Counted from the first letter of the stretch, positions 9,832 through 19,875 are shown. The stretch: 64,000 bases of DNA from Corynebacterium frankenforstense DSM 45800 (GCF_001941485.1 NZ_CP009247.1:2170001-2234000); one strand, 5' to 3'. Numbers and translations are program-made. Notes: generated from the letters alone by a model not told the origin.

Positions 9832-9852
9832 GCGACCCCGGACCGGGGTCGC
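9832..9852. promoter_or_regulatory. 21-bp perfect palindrome in the ctaD 5' leader
   Basis: GCGACCCCGG at 9832-9841 is mirrored by CCGGGGTCGC at 9843-9852 around a single base. It begins 20 nt upstream of the ctaD ATG, next to the Shine-Dalgarno sequence; a plausible -10 (TAGGAT on the minus strand, near 9875) lies further up, so it would be transcribed. It could be a repressor site or an mRNA hairpin. The inference rests on symmetry and position alone. Confidence 0.45.
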
Positions 9853-10790
9853 CGCAAGTGTTACACGCCCAATCCTAAGCCAGTTCCCGGCGTCGATGCC
9901 AGATACAGCGAGGCCTCCGGGACCGCCGTGGCGGCACCGTCGCGGAGCATGTCGGCGCAGGTTCCGGGGCATGCGGCGGCCCCGCGAGCAGGTTTCATTC
10001 AGAGATTTCAGCGTTGTCCCAGCGTCACGGGCCGCCCCGGCGGCCTCCCGGCGGCAGGTGGACGTGACCTCCCTTCGGGGCCGCGGCCGGCACGCCCCGG
10101 AGGCGGATCGCCACCGCCCCCGAAATGCGGCAATTCGGTTACCCCCTGGGGGGCTTAGCCAAAAGGTGTAGGCGGCGTGTCGTCCGGACGCTCCCCCACT
10201 CCGGCACGGACCCGCCGGCCGCGGGAGCGCCCCGGCAGTCACGGGCATAACGCCCGTCCCGCCAGTCACGGGAATCGGAACGGGTAGGCACAGGAGCGAG
10301 CAGGCGCGAACAGGTGAGACCCGGCGACCCGGGCGCAGGCGCGGGCCAGCCGATCGCGAGCAGGCGACGCCGAAGGCCGGGCTGAACGGCTGGGTGCCGA
10401 TGGGTACTCGCCGAGCGCGAGCGGGCGACGCTCTGCCGCTGCGGACGGCGCGGACGGCCCGGCGACCCGGGCAACACAGACCGAGAGGCAGTGCGAAGCA
10501 TGACTCAGCGTCGGAACCGGCGACACCACCGGGGTGCGGCACGCGGAGGAGAAAACAGTGACGGCTTGGTCGTCGACGCGGGCGGCGCGGACGGCCCGGC
10601 GACGCCGGCGCAGGCGCGGGCCCGCCGAGCGCGAGCGGGCGACGCTCTGCCGCTGCGGACGGCGCGGAGGGCGAGGGCGCCGCAACCGTGGCGACAAGAG
10701 ATAGAGGAGAGGAAGGCGTGAAGCGGGCGGAAGGCCTCGGCAGACGATGCAGCGGTGCCGATCGCCCGGGAAGACCTTCAGGGAGACACG
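9853..10790. other. Gene-free stretch between nrdF and ctaD
   Basis: About 940 bp with no convincing coding region. Open frames here on both strands are Arg/Pro-rich, lack ribosome sites and recognisable domains, and look like chance frames in GC-rich DNA. The right half contains direct repeats (separate entry). The ctaD promoter must lie at the left end (TAGGAT near 9875 on the minus strand). Confidence 0.6.
10316..10668. repeat. Direct repeats in the nrdF-ctaD spacer
   Basis: A 45-bp block at 10410-10454 recurs without a mismatch at 10624-10668 (begins GCCGAGCGCGAGCGGGCGAC). A 20-bp block at 10447-10466 (GGCGCGGACGGCCCGGCGAC) recurs at 10584-10603. A related, more diverged unit (GGCGCAGGCGCGGGCC...GCGAGCAGGCGACGC) occurs at about 10332-10370 and 10606-10645. 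Together they look like three decayed copies of a ~90 bp composite unit. No gene or transposase signature accompanies them. Confidence 0.8.
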
Positions 10791-10822
10791 AGAAAAGGCC
10801 CGGACGTGAAGCCCGGGCCTTC
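10791..10822 (-). terminator. Terminator downstream of nrdF
   Basis: Arms 10795-10803 and 10813-10821 (AAGGCCCGG / CCGGGCCTT) form a 9-bp stem with a 9-nt loop. Reading the minus strand the stem is followed by TTTTC. It lies about 145 bp beyond the nrdF stop, so the nrdF 3' UTR would be long. Confidence 0.75.
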
Positions 10823-10931
10823 AGCACGCGAGGCGATCGCGGAGTGGGGCACTCAACCTGCCACGCAGCCCCGGCAGGCAACCACGCGCGCCGCGGCGAC
10901 CGGGACGGAACCGCCTGCGGGACCGATGGGA

Positions 10932-10941
10932 CGTCGGCAAT
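10932..10941 (-). other. ATTGCCGACG 3'-end motif, nrdF copy
   Basis: On the minus strand GATTGCCGACGTCCC begins 25 nt after the nrdF stop codon. Member of the dispersed gene-end motif described in the findings. Confidence 0.6.
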
Positions 10942-10965
10942 CGGGCGCGGCAGCCGCCGCGGGGG

Positions 10966-12204
<1,239 letters not shown>

Positions 12205-12206
12205 TC

Positions 12207-12914
12207 ATGGCGCGCACGAACCCGGGGACGGGGCCGCTGCTGGAGTACGTGCTCGACGTTCTCGGCGGCGAGATCTGCTCCGGGGAGATGCCCGTCGGCT
12301 CCGTGTTCACCCTCGGCGACCTCAGCGAGCGCTTCGGCATCTCGCGCACAGTCGCCCGCGAGGTGATGCGCGCCCTCGAGCAGCTGGGGCTGGTCGCGTC
12401 CTCCCGCCGGGTGGGGCTGACCGTGCAGCCGATGGCCCAGTGGTCCGTGCTCGACCAGGCGGTGATCCGCTGGCGGCTGAACTCCCGGCAGACCCGCGAG
12501 GACCAGCTGCGCTCCCTGGCGCTGCTGCGCACCGCGATCGAGCCGGTCGCCGCCCGCGAGGCCGCGCGCCACGCCACCGAGGCCCAGCGTGCCGAGCTGC
12601 TCGAAATGGCCGACCGCCTGGGCAGGATCGGTGCCGCCGGCCGCGCCAACACCGACGACTTCCTCGAGGTCGACGTCGCCTTCCACTCCCTGATTCTCGA
12701 GGCCTCCGCCAACGAGATGATCGTCGCCCTGACCGAGTCCGTCGTCTCCGTGATGCGCGGGCGCACCGAGTTCGGCCTGCAGCCGGCCCGCCTCTCCGAC
12801 AAGTCGGTCCACCACCACCTCGACCTGGCCCGCGCCATCGCCGACGGCGACGCCGGCCACGCCGCGGAGCTCAGCCGCGCGCTGCTCGTCGAGGTCGACG
12901 CCCAGGCGTACTAG
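12207..12914 (+). CDS. gntR1: GntR/FadR-family regulator, probable gluconate-responsive GntR1
   Basis: 235 residues. N-terminal winged helix (SGEMPVGSVFTLGDLSERFGISRTVAREVMRALEQLGLV, ~28-65) with the GntR 'SRTVAREVMRALEQLGLV' recognition helix; C-terminal FCD ligand domain (~100-225) with the metal/ligand histidines in VAFHSLILEASAN and VHHHLDLARAIADGDAGHAAEL. In C. glutamicum the orthologue next to nrdF represses gluconate genes and affects ptsG; I assign GntR1 from sequence type plus this position. Its targets are not in the window. A ribosome site (GAAAGG) lies upstream. Downstream are short repeats and one variant of the gene-end motif. Confidence 0.85.
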   Translation: MARTNPGTGPLLEYVLDVLGGEICSGEMPVGSVFTLGDLSERFGISRTVAREVMRALEQLGLVASSRRVGLTVQPMAQWSVLDQAVIRWRLNSRQTREDQLRSLALLRTAIEPVAAREAARHATEAQRAELLEMADRLGRIGAAGRANTDDFLEVDVAFHSLILEASANEMIVALTESVVSVMRGRTEFGLQPARLSDKSVHHHLDLARAIADGDAGHAAELSRALLVEVDAQAY

Positions 12915-12942
12915 TTCCTGGTTCGGCGCCTCCGCCCGTTCG

Positions 12943-13067
12943 CTTGCCGACGCCGCGCACTGCGCCCACGGCGCATGACGGCACCCGTTGCGCCGGGGGC
13001 GAGCAACGACACCCGTTGCGCCGGCTCCACCCCCGCTGTTCGCCCACGGCGCATGACGGCACCCGTT
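12943..13067. repeat. 27-bp direct repeat with intervening variant
   Basis: 12963-12989 and 13041-13067 are identical over 27 bp (start CGCCCACGGCGCATGACGGC). Between them, at about 13000-13022, is a partial copy sharing ACACCCGTTGCGCC with the ends. 12943-12952 reads CTTGCCGACG, one base off the gene-end motif, 29 nt after the gntR1 stop. The block lies between the convergent gntR1 and nrdE genes. No coding capacity is convincing. Confidence 0.75.
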
Positions 13068-13096
13068 TCGCACACTCCCCCGCTCCCTCGCACACC

Positions 13097-13142
13097 AAAA
13101 CGCCCGCACCGCACCTCCCGGAAGGGAAGCACGGCGCGGGCG
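13097..13142 (-). terminator. Terminator downstream of nrdE
   Basis: ACGCCCGC at 13100-13107 pairs with GCGGGCGT around 13136-13143; further pairing (ACCG/CGGC) extends it. On the minus strand the stem is followed by TTTTGG. It is about 45 bp past the nrdE stop. Confidence 0.65.
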
Positions 13143-13151
13143 TGGCGGGGT

Positions 13152-13161
13152 CGTCGGCAAT
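13152..13161 (-). other. ATTGCCGACG 3'-end motif, nrdE copy
   Basis: Minus strand AAATTGCCGACGACCCC, 25 nt after the nrdE stop and about 10 nt ahead of the terminator stem. Same spacing from the stop as in nrdF. Confidence 0.6.
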
Positions 13162-13185
13162 TTCGGGCTCGCACCCGGCCGCGGC

Positions 13186-15345
13186 CTAGAGCATGCAGCT
13201 CACGCAGCCCTCGACCTCGGTGCCGGCGAGCGCCATCTGGCGCAGGCGGATGTAGTAGAGGGTCTTGATGCCCTTGCGCCAGGCGTAGATCTGGGCCTTG
13301 TTGAGGTCACGGGTGGTCACCGTGTCCTTGAAGAAGAGCGTCAGCGACAGGCCCTGGTCGACGTACTTGGTCGCCTCGGCGTAGGTGTCGACGATCTTCT
13401 CGTAGCCGATCTCGTAGGCGTCCCGGAAGTACTCCAGGTTCTCGTTGTCCATGTGCGGCGCCGGGTAGTAGACGCGGCCGATCTTGCCCTCCTTGCGGAT
13501 CTCGATCTTGGAGGCGATCGGGTGGATCGAGGACGTCGAGTTGTTGATGTAGGAGATCGAGCCCGTCGGCGGGATGGCCTGCAGGTTGCGGTTGAACAGG
13601 CCGTGCTCCATGACGTCGGCCTTCAGCTGCGCCCAGTCCTCGGCGGTCGGGGTGTGGATGCTGGAGGCGGCGAAGAGCTCGCGGACGCGCTCGGTGCGCG
13701 GCGCGAACTCGGCCGGGTCGAAGCGGTCGAAGTAGGAGCCGTCGGCGTAGTCGGAGTTCTCGAAGTTCTCGAAGGTCTCGCCCCGCTCCTCGGCAAGCTT
13801 GTTGGAGGCGCGCAGCGCGGCGAAGAGCACCGCGGCGAAGTAGGCGTTGGTGAAGTCCAGGCCCTCCTCCGAGCCGTAGTGGATGTGCTCGCGGCCGAGG
13901 TAGCCGTGCAGGTTCATCTGGCCCAGGCCGATGGCGTGGGCCGCCTTGTTGCCCTCGCGGATCGAGGGCACCGAGTCGATGGAGGTCTGCTCGGAGACGG
14001 CGGTCAGGCCGCGCACGGCGGTCTCGATGGTCTTGGCGAAGTCGGGCGAGTCCATCGTCTTGGCGATGTTCAGCGAGCCGAGGTTGCAGGAGATGTCCTG
14101 GCCGATGTGCGAGTAGGTCAGGTCGTCGTTGAACTCGCTGGGCGTGTTGACCTGGAGGATCTCGGAGCACAGGTTGGACATGTTGATCCGGCCCTCGATC
14201 GGGTTGGCCGCGTTGACCGTGTCCTCGAAGACGATGTAGGGGTAGCCGGACTCGAACTGGATCTCCGCGACCGTCTGGAAGAAGTGGCGGGCGTTGATCT
14301 TGGTCTTGCGGATGCGCGGGTCCTCGACCATCTCGGCGTAGTGCTCGGTGATGGAGATGTCGCCGAAGGGCTTGCCGTAGATGCGCTCGACGTCGTACGG
14401 GCTGAACAGGTACATGTCCTCGTTGCGCTTGGCCAGCTCGAAGGTGATGTCCGGGATGACCACGCCGAGCGAGAGGGTCTTGATGCGGATCTTCTCGTCG
14501 GCGTTCTCGCGCTTGGTGTCGAGGAACTTCAGGATGTCCGGGTGGTGCGCGGACAGGTAGACCGCGCCGGCGCCCTGGCGCGCGCCGAGCTGGTTGGCGT
14601 AGGAGAAGGAGTCCTCGAGCAGCTTCATCACGGGGATGACGCCGGAGGACTGGTTCTCGATGTGCTTGATCGGGGCGCCGGCCTCGCGCAGGTTGCTCAG
14701 CAGCAGCGCGACGCCGCCGCCGCGCTTGGACAGCTGCAGCGCGGAGTTGATGGCGCGGCCGATGGACTCCATGTTGTCCTCGATGCGCAGCAGGAAGCAG
14801 CTGACGGGCTCGCCGCGCTGGGCCTTGCCCTCGTTGAGGAAGGTCGGGGTGGCCGGCTGGAAGCGGCCGGACATGATCTCGTCGACGAGCCCCTCGGCGA
14901 GCTTCTCGTCGCCGTCGGCCAGCGCCAGGGCGACCATGGAGACGCGGTCCTCGAAGCGCTCGAGGTAGCGGCGCCCGTCGAAGGTCTTCAGCGTGTAGGA
15001 GGTGTAGTACTTGTACGCGCCCAGGAAGGTCTGGAAGCGGAACTTGAAGGCGTAGGCGCGCTGGAAGAGGCTCTTGACGAACTCGAAGGAGTACTTCGCC
15101 AGCACCTCCGGCTCGTAGTACTTGTTGTCCACCAGGTAGTCGAGCTTCTCGCGCAGGTCGTGGAAGAAGACGGTGTTCTGGTTGACGTGCTGGAGGAAGA
15201 ACTGGTTGGCCGCCTCGCGGTCCTTCTCGAACTGGATGCGCCCGTCCTCGTCGTAGAGGTTCAGCAGTGCGTTGAGGGCGTGATAGTCGAGCTGCTCCTC
15301 GCGGCGGGCGGGCTCGGCGACGGTCTTACCCAGGTCCTGGCTCAC
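13186..15345 (-). CDS. nrdE: Ribonucleotide reductase class Ib, alpha subunit
   Basis: 719 residues from a GTG start (MSQDLGKTV), AAAGG 12 nt upstream. NrdE is the catalytic subunit that reduces NDPs to dNDPs. Active-site segments: [15 protein letters not shown] (redox Cys), [15 protein letters not shown] with the N-x-C-x-E radical site, and the C-terminal [11 protein letters not shown]ys pair that accepts electrons from NrdH. There is no N-terminal ATP-cone, as expected for class Ib. It is the last gene of nrdH-nrdI-nrdE; 168 bp separate it from nrdI, including short GCGGTG-type repeats, so partial independent expression is possible. Confidence 0.98.
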   Translation of the reverse strand: MSQDLGKTVAEPARREEQLDYHALNALLNLYDEDGRIQFEKDREAANQFFLQHVNQNTVFFHDLREKLDYLVDNKYYEPEVLAKYSFEFVKSLFQRAYAFKFRFQTFLGAYKYYTSYTLKTFDGRRYLERFEDRVSMVALALADGDEKLAEGLVDEIMSGRFQPATPTFLNEGKAQRGEPVSCFLLRIEDNMESIGRAINSALQLSKRGGGVALLLSNLREAGAPIKHIENQSSGVIPVMKLLEDSFSYANQLGARQGAGAVYLSAHHPDILKFLDTKRENADEKIRIKTLSLGVVIPDITFELAKRNEDMYLFSPYDVERIYGKPFGDISITEHYAEMVEDPRIRKTKINARHFFQTVAEIQFESGYPYIVFEDTVNAANPIEGRINMSNLCSEILQVNTPSEFNDDLTYSHIGQDISCNLGSLNIAKTMDSPDFAKTIETAVRGLTAVSEQTSIDSVPSIREGNKAAHAIGLGQMNLHGYLGREHIHYGSEEGLDFTNAYFAAVLFAALRASNKLAEERGETFENFENSDYADGSYFDRFDPAEFAPRTERVRELFAASSIHTPTAEDWAQLKADVMEHGLFNRNLQAIPPTGSISYINNSTSSIHPIASKIEIRKEGKIGRVYYPAPHMDNENLEYFRDAYEIGYEKIVDTYAEATKYVDQGLSLTLFFKDTVTTRDLNKAQIYAWRKGIKTLYYIRLRQMALAGTEVEGCVSCML

Positions 15346-15515
15346 GGTTGATCTGGCCTTTCGCTAACGGTTCTTCTTGTGCGGTGCGGTGCTGTTGCGG
15401 TGCTGCTGCGGTGCAGTCTAATTCCGGCGGTGTCTGCCCGGCGGTGTCTGCGGGGTCCCGGAGAGGTCCCCTTCTGTTGTACCCGTGCCGCCCGGAGCGG
15501 CGCCCGGGCGCCTTG

Positions 15516-15947
15516 TCAGGCTGCGGGTTCGAGGCCGAGCTCGCCGGCGTACTCGGTCAGCCCCTCGCGGACGCGGTCGACGTCCTCGGCGGTGCCGAGC
15601 AGCTCGAAGCGGTAGACGTAGGGCACCTTGCACTTGGCGGAGATGACGTCACCGGCCAGGCCGAAGTCGGTGCCGAAGTTCGAGTTGCCCGAGGCGATGA
15701 CGGCGCGGATGTACGAGCGGTTGTGCTCGTCGTTGAGGAAGCGGATGACCTGCTTGGGCACGGGCCGGGAGTTCTTACCGGTGATGGAGGCGCCGCCGCC
15801 GTAGGTGGGGCAGATCAGGACGTAGGGCTCGTCGACGTGCAGCGGCGGGTCGGTGCGGTGCAGTGGGATGCGCTTGGCCGGCAGCCCGAGGCGGTCGACG
15901 AACCGGCGGGTGTTCTCGGTGGCCGAGGAGAAGTAGACGACCAGCAC
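15516..15947 (-). CDS. nrdI: NrdI flavodoxin-like protein
   Basis: 143 residues. NrdI is an FMN protein that supplies the oxidant needed to form the Mn2-tyrosyl radical in Nrd[20 protein letters not shown] is the phosphate-binding loop and [25 protein letters not shown] plus [11 protein letters not shown] are the flavin-contact segments. Start MLVVYFSS is preceded by GGACGTGAG, a modest ribosome site. Between nrdI and nrdH is a 259-bp gap; it contains only arginine-rich chance frames. Confidence 0.96.
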   Translation of the reverse strand: MLVVYFSSATENTRRFVDRLGLPAKRIPLHRTDPPLHVDEPYVLICPTYGGGASITGKNSRPVPKQVIRFLNDEHNRSYIRAVIASGNSNFGTDFGLAGDVISAKCKVPYVYRFELLGTAEDVDRVREGLTEYAGELGLEPAA

Positions 15948-16206
15948 GGCCGCTCACGTCCTTTCCGGGAAAACCCCCTACGGGTGCGCCTCGCGGCGGC
16001 CCGCACGGGGGTTTCGTGGGTTTCTGCGATTCATCCAGTTGTGGCGCGTCGTGCTTGACGACGTCGCGTCGCTCGCCCGGTGCGCAGCCGCACCGTGGGC
16101 GCGTGGGCGCCCGATGGGCGCCGGGCCGTCGTGGGCCGGGCGGCCGGGTGCCGACCTTCCGGCGCCACTCATGCGGCGCGGGCCAGGTCGGCCGGGTTGC
16201 TGCCTC

Positions 16207-16440
16207 TTAGGCGGCCTTGCCGGCGAGCGCCTTGATGCGGTCCGGACGGAAGCCGGACCAGGTCTCGCCGTCGACCTCGACGACCGGGGCGGAGAGGTGG
16301 CCGAGGGCCATGACGTAGTCGCGGGCCTCGTCGTCCATGGAGATGTCGACGGTGGTGTAGTCGAGGCCGGCGCGGTCCAGCGCCTTCTTGGTGGCGTTGC
16401 ACTGCATGCAGGCCGGCTTGGTGTAGACGGTGATGGCCAT
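16207..16440 (-). CDS. nrdH: Glutaredoxin-like NrdH redoxin
   Basis: 77 residues, normal for the family. NrdH is the thioredoxin-reductase-linked electron donor for NrdE. The CxxC centre is KPACMQCNATKKALD at residues 8-22, and SAPVVEVDGETWSGFRPDRIKAL holds the cis-Pro loop and the W-S-G-F-R-P-D signature. The start MAITVYTKP has AGGAAG upstream; the longer open frame (44 codons more) covers the promoter region. First gene of the nrdHIE group, with operator-like repeats upstream. Confidence 0.95.
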   Translation of the reverse strand: MAITVYTKPACMQCNATKKALDRAGLDYTTVDISMDDEARDYVMALGHLSAPVVEVDGETWSGFRPDRIKALAGKAA

Positions 16441-16576
16441 CGTGGGGCTTCCTCGCTTCTCGTTCCCGTGTTTCCCTGCGCCGGGTGGCGGCCACCGTCC
16501 GGTCCCCCGGCGGTTTCCAGCGCTTCCCTGCGCGACCCCTCTGACACTATCCGTTGTGGTCGGTTTACGCAAGACT

Positions 16577-16672
16577 CACTACATATAGTAGTTACGTTCG
16601 TGATATTCCCAGCTGGGCGGAGAATGCGGCCACTACATGTGGAGGCCTCATCCGTCCCGTGTAGTTACACGG
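16577..16672. promoter_or_regulatory. Three NrdR-box-like palindromes upstream of nrdH
   Basis: Site 1, 16577-16592, CACTACATATAGTAGT, resembles the NrdR box (ACAC-A/T-rich-GTGT type). Site 2, 16630-16642, CCACTACATGTGG. Site 3, 16657-16672, CCGTGTAGTTACACGG, with perfect 7-bp arms. All contain ACTACA or its complement. NrdR is the usual nrd repressor in actinobacteria, so it is the best candidate, though the match to consensus is partial. Spacing between centres of sites 1 and 2 is about 52 bp (near five helical turns). Confidence 0.55.
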
Positions 16673-16698
16673 CTGGCATTTCCCCCGGAAAGGCGGAA

Positions 16699-16763
16699 GG
16701 CGGTCTTCCCGGTGTGCGCGGAAACACCCTCACAGGGTGATCCACGTCGCGGGGAAGACCGCC
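16699..16763. terminator. Long inverted repeat between rpmJ and nrdH promoter
   Basis: GGCGGTCTTCCC (16699-16710) pairs perfectly with GGGAAGACCGCC (16752-16763); the 41-nt interior holds a second small hairpin (CCCT CACA GGG). On the minus strand it follows the rpmJ stop, but a clear U-tract is missing. It may be a terminator or a barrier between rpmJ and the nrd control region. Confidence 0.45.
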
Positions 16764-16812
16764 GTCGCGGGGTGGTGCGACGCCCCACGGGCATCGCACT
16801 CAGGGCCCTCGG

Positions 16813-16935
16813 TTAGCCCTGGCGGGCCTTGAAGCGGGGATCCTTCTTGTTGATCACGTAGACCTTGCCGTGGCGCCGCACAACCTGGGCACCCGGCTTG
16901 TTCTTCAGCGACCGAAGCGACTTGCGGACCTTCAT
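16813..16935 (-). CDS. rpmJ: 50S ribosomal protein L36, cysteine-free (C-minus) form
   Basis: 40 residues, beginning [15 protein letters not shown] and ending [10 protein letters not shown]36 binds the 50S subunit. The zinc-binding form carries a Cys3-His set; this protein has no cysteine, so it is the zinc-independent paralogue, which many bacteria use when zinc is low. GGAAGGAG stands before the ATG. It lies upstream of the nrdHIE control region and diverges from nadE. No Zur-type operator was recognised upstream. Confidence 0.95.
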   Translation of the reverse strand: MKVRKSLRSLKNKPGAQVVRRHGKVYVINKKDPRFKARQG

Positions 16936-17145
16936 CGGGCGCTCCTTCCTGTATCGCGTGCGCGCTCGCGCACCTCAAGCTGATGGGCGGGCATGACGGG
17001 CGCGGGGTCATCCCGCGTCGCCACGGCGGCCCGGCGGCGCCTCAAGGGCGCGTCGGGCCACGAACGAGCAGCCATGTTACCGCACCGGGGCCGATCGGCC
17101 AAAACGTCGGCACCGCTCGCGGGCCCCGGCAGTAGAGTCGGAGCC

Positions 17146-18102
17146 ATGGATCAGCCGACCGACAACCCCTCCCCCGCCCGGGACGCCACCGCAGGCTCGT
17201 CCGGGAACCACCCCGCCACCTCGCCCACGGGGGCCGCCCCGGAGATGTCCTCGCCGCGGCCGCTGCAGGCGCACATCATCGACTCCCTCGGCGTGCGCCC
17301 GCGCATCGACACCGCCGGCGAGATCGAGGCGCGCGTGGCCTTCCTCGCCGACTACCTGACCACGACCGGCGCGCGCGGCTACGTGCTCGGCATCTCCGGC
17401 GGCCAGGACTCCACCCTGACCGGCAGGCTCGCCCAGCTGGCCTGCGAGCGGATCCGCTCGGAGGGCGGCGAGGCCGAGTTCACCGCGGTGCGCCTGCCGC
17501 ACGGGGTGCAGGCCGACGAGGACGACGCCCAGACCGCGCTGCACTTCATCGCCCCCGACCGCTCACTGACCGTCGACATCGCCCCGGCCACCGCGGCGAT
17601 GGGTGCGGCCGCGGCCGAGGCGCTGGGCCTCGAGCGGCTCGGCGGCTTCAACCTCGGCAACGTCAAGGCCCGCCAGCGGATGATCGCGCAGTACGCCCTG
17701 GCCGGCGAGCTCGGCGCCCTGGTGGTCGGCACCGACCACGCCGCGGAGAACGTCACCGGGTTCTTCACCAAGTTCGGCGACGGCGCCGCCGACGTCCTGC
17801 CGCTGGCCGGCCTGGACAAGCGCCAGGGCGCGGCGCTGCTCGAGCGGCTGGGCGCACCGGCCTCCACGTGGGAGAAGGTGCCCACCGCCGACCTGGAGGA
17901 GGAGCGCCCGGCGCTGCCGGACGAGGAGGCTCTCGGCGTGAGCTACCGGGCCATCGACGCCTACCTGGAGGGCCGCGCGGTCGACGCGGCTGACGCGGAG
18001 ACCATCGAGCGGCACTGGCGCCGCGGCGAGCACAAGCGCCACCTGCCGGCCGGCCCCGCCGATACCTGGTGGCGCCGCACTGAGCACGCCACCCGGGGTT
18101 AA
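17146..18102 (+). CDS. nadE: NH3-dependent NAD+ synthetase
   Basis: 318 residues. NadE adenylates and amidates deamido-NAD to [19 protein letters not shown] (~85-100) is the ATP-pyrophosphatase P-loop; [21 protein letters not shown] and [15 protein letters not shown] are the substrate segments. No glutaminase domain, so ammonia-dependent. The first ~33 residues are a Pro/Thr/Ala-rich extension absent from E. coli NadE; an ATG at 17245 would remove it but lacks a good ribosome site, whereas TAGAGT at 17133-17138 sits 7 nt before the chosen ATG (leaderless). Convergent with the fructosamine-kinase-like gene. Confidence 0.95.
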   Translation: MDQPTDNPSPARDATAGSSGNHPATSPTGAAPEMSSPRPLQAHIIDSLGVRPRIDTAGEIEARVAFLADYLTTTGARGYVLGISGGQDSTLTGRLAQLACERIRSEGGEAEFTAVRLPHGVQADEDDAQTALHFIAPDRSLTVDIAPATAAMGAAAAEALGLERLGGFNLGNVKARQRMIAQYALAGELGALVVGTDHAAENVTGFFTKFGDGAADVLPLAGLDKRQGAALLERLGAPASTWEKVPTADLEEERPALPDEEALGVSYRAIDAYLEGRAVDAADAETIERHWRRGEHKRHLPAGPADTWWRRTEHATRG

Positions 18103-18208
18103 TACCGGTTCGCCGGTGGGGAGATAATCGGCCCCCCTGCCCCACCGCCGGTGCATCGCCGGTGGGAGCCGCCCCGCACGGCGTTCCAGGCGCGGCCCGG
18201 GCGGGGCG

Positions 18209-18970
18209 CTAGCCCAGGAGGTCGAGCGTCTCCGCGGCGCGGGACTCGAGGGCCTGACCGTAGGCCGGGCCGTGGGTCAACGCGTGCACCGCCAGCGGGT
18301 GCAGCTGGTGGACGCAGGTGAAGTCCAGCCAGCCCTTCGGCAGCGGGTGGGCCTCCTCGTAGCCGGCGCGGATCTCCTCGAGGAAGGGCGCGCCGAACAG
18401 GTCGAGCATCGCCAGGTCCGTCTCGCGGTGCCCGCCGTGGGCGGCCGGGTCGATGAACGCCGGGCCGTCCGCACCGAAGAGCAGGTTGCCCGCCCACAGG
18501 TCACCGTGGATGCGCGCCGGCTTCGCGTCGTCGAAGGCGTCGGATTCGCGCACGGCGGCGCAGGCGCGCCGGACGGTGTCCCACGCGACGTCGTCAATGT
18601 TGCCGGACTCGTGCGCCGCCCGGGCGAAGGGCAGCACGCGCTGCTCGACGTAGAAGTCCGCCCAGCGCTCCCGCGGCTCGCAGGCCTGCGACTGGGTGCC
18701 GATGTAGTTCAGCCCCGTCCAACCGGGCGGCGGGCAGCCGAAGGCCTCGGCGCCGGCGTCGTGGATGCGGGCGAGCTCGCGCCCGGCGCGCCGCGCGGCC
18801 TCGGGGGTCGGGCGGTCGGGGGCGACACGGGCCGTCGTCAGTGAACTGTCGGTGACCTCGAGGACCTCGACGACACGGTCGCTGGCCTCACGCAGCCAGG
18901 CCAGGCCGGCCGCCTCGGCGCGCGCGGCGTCACGCTGGCCCGGGCGCTTGGTTATCCCCTGCCGTCCCAT
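18209..18970 (-). CDS. Fructosamine kinase family protein
   Basis: 253 residues. The family phosphorylates sugars attached to protein amines, leading to deglycation. ARIHGDLWAGNLLFG (~165-179) is the catalytic loop with His-Gly-Asp and Asn, and AFIDPAAHGGHRETDLAMLDLFG is the metal-binding Asp segment. The protein begins around the ATP-lysine strand (GITKRPG), so it lacks the usual ~30 N-terminal residues; short forms like this are common in this genus as far as I recall. Its ATG overlaps the 3' end of the upstream oxidase-like gene by 19 nt, suggesting translational coupling. Confidence 0.85.
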   Translation of the reverse strand: MGRQGITKRPGQRDAARAEAAGLAWLREASDRVVEVLEVTDSSLTTARVAPDRPTPEAARRAGRELARIHDAGAEAFGCPPPGWTGLNYIGTQSQACEPRERWADFYVEQRVLPFARAAHESGNIDDVAWDTVRRACAAVRESDAFDDAKPARIHGDLWAGNLLFGADGPAFIDPAAHGGHRETDLAMLDLFGAPFLEEIRAGYEEAHPLPKGWLDFTCVHQLHPLAVHALTHGPAYGQALESRAAETLDLLG

Positions 18971-19410
18971 CCGTATCCGTCAGGCTCCTCTCCGAGCTCG
19001 AAGGCGCGCCCGGAGAACTCCGAGGCGGTGATCTTGACGTAGTTGTACTTCAGCGTCGGCAGCCACGGACGCACGTTCAGGCTGTCAGCGTACTCGATCT
19101 CGTCGGCGTGCTGCAGCAGCTCGGCGTTGCCGCGCACCACCACGGACCAGGCGCGGTTGGCCTCCTTGTCCACGTTGTCGACCTCGAAGAGGACGTCGTG
19201 GTTGAGGTTGATGGTGAACAGCTTGTTGCCCTCGGCGCTGCGGAAGTAGATGTCTCCGCGGTCGTCGATGACGAAGTTGACGGGGAAGATGTCCATGTCG
19301 TCTGAGCGGCGCACGACGACGCGACCCAGCTGGGCGGAGGCGAGCTTCTCCCGCGACTCCGACTCGTCGAGGTACTGGACGACACCTTCGGTGGAATCGT
19401 AGTTACTCAT
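18952..19410 (-). CDS. Pyridoxamine 5'-phosphate oxidase-like flavin/F420 split-barrel protein
   Basis: 152 residues starting MSNYDSTEGVVQYL. Segments LASAQLGRVVVRRSDDMDIFPVNFVIDDRGDIYFRS and NHDVLFEVDNVDKEANRAWSVVVRGNAELL match the split-barrel fold shared by pyridoxamine oxidases and F420/FMN-binding proteins. The precise cofactor and substrate cannot be told. A GATAAT box lies 7 nt before the ATG, with GGGAG also close to it, so this start is well supported over the longer frame. It overlaps the fructosamine-kinase-like gene at its 3' end. Confidence 0.85.
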   Translation of the reverse strand: MSNYDSTEGVVQYLDESESREKLASAQLGRVVVRRSDDMDIFPVNFVIDDRGDIYFRSAEGNKLFTINLNHDVLFEVDNVDKEANRAWSVVVRGNAELLQHADEIEYADSLNVRPWLPTLKYNYVKITASEFSGRAFELGEEPDGYGWDGRG

Positions 19411-19602
19411 GTCTCCCATTATCCCCTTTTGTCGCCTTCCTCGCTGCGACGGTCCCCGTGCCTGCGCGGGCACGTGGTCTCACCGGCGGCGGCGACGGTC
19501 CGGGCGCATGGCCCCCGAACGGGGTCCCCGGCGACGTCCCGGAGTCCTCCGGTCACTCGGTCGACGCCGGGAAACTCCGGATGTGTGCCGATGACATCGA
19601 GG

Positions 19603-19875
19603 TCACGCCGACCGACGGCGCCACTTGGGGATGCCGATCGCCGCACGGACGACGAAGAAAACCGCCCCGGCGCCCAGCAGCAGCCATTTCGCCGGGTCTG
19701 GGACACGATCGGGGAACAGCACGAAGAGCAACAGAATCACGAGCCCCAGTTGGAGTGCCGCGGCGAGCAGCTCCCGCCCGGGTGTCGACGCAGGGCCGAG
19801 CCCCATCAGGTCGGCGCCCAGGCTCTGGCTCGGGGACGGGTTCGGTGCAGTTTCAGGTTGTGGCCATCCAGTCAT
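19603..19875 (-). CDS. Small two-helix membrane protein, divergent from an ABC exporter
   Basis: 90 residues from MTGWPQPETAPN. A Pro/Ser-rich N-terminus (~1-38) is followed by two clear hydrophobic helices (AAALQLGLVILLLFVLF, ~40-58, and WLLLGAGAVFFVVRAAIGI, ~65-84) and a basic tail (PKWRRRSA). No family recognised. It diverges from the ABC/two-component cluster, with operator-like TGTCAT repeats between. No strong ribosome site is visible before the ATG, so the start is uncertain and a longer version up to position 20022 is open. May be an accessory of the ABC system; that is inference from position. Confidence 0.6.
   Translation of the reverse strand: MTGWPQPETAPNPSPSQSLGADLMGLGPASTPGRELLAAALQLGLVILLLFVLFPDRVPDPAKWLLLGAGAVFFVVRAAIGIPKWRRRSA

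Noticed and set aside
9826..10881. 351-codon minus-strand frame in the nrdF-ctaD spacer
   Set aside because: Pro/Arg/Ser-rich product, no ribosome site, passes through direct repeats and the ctaD leader palindrome; no domain seen.
13453..15351. 632-codon plus-strand frame opposite nrdE
   Set aside because: Shadow of a highly conserved gene on the other strand; composition is Val/Gly/Leu/Asp-rich without domain features.
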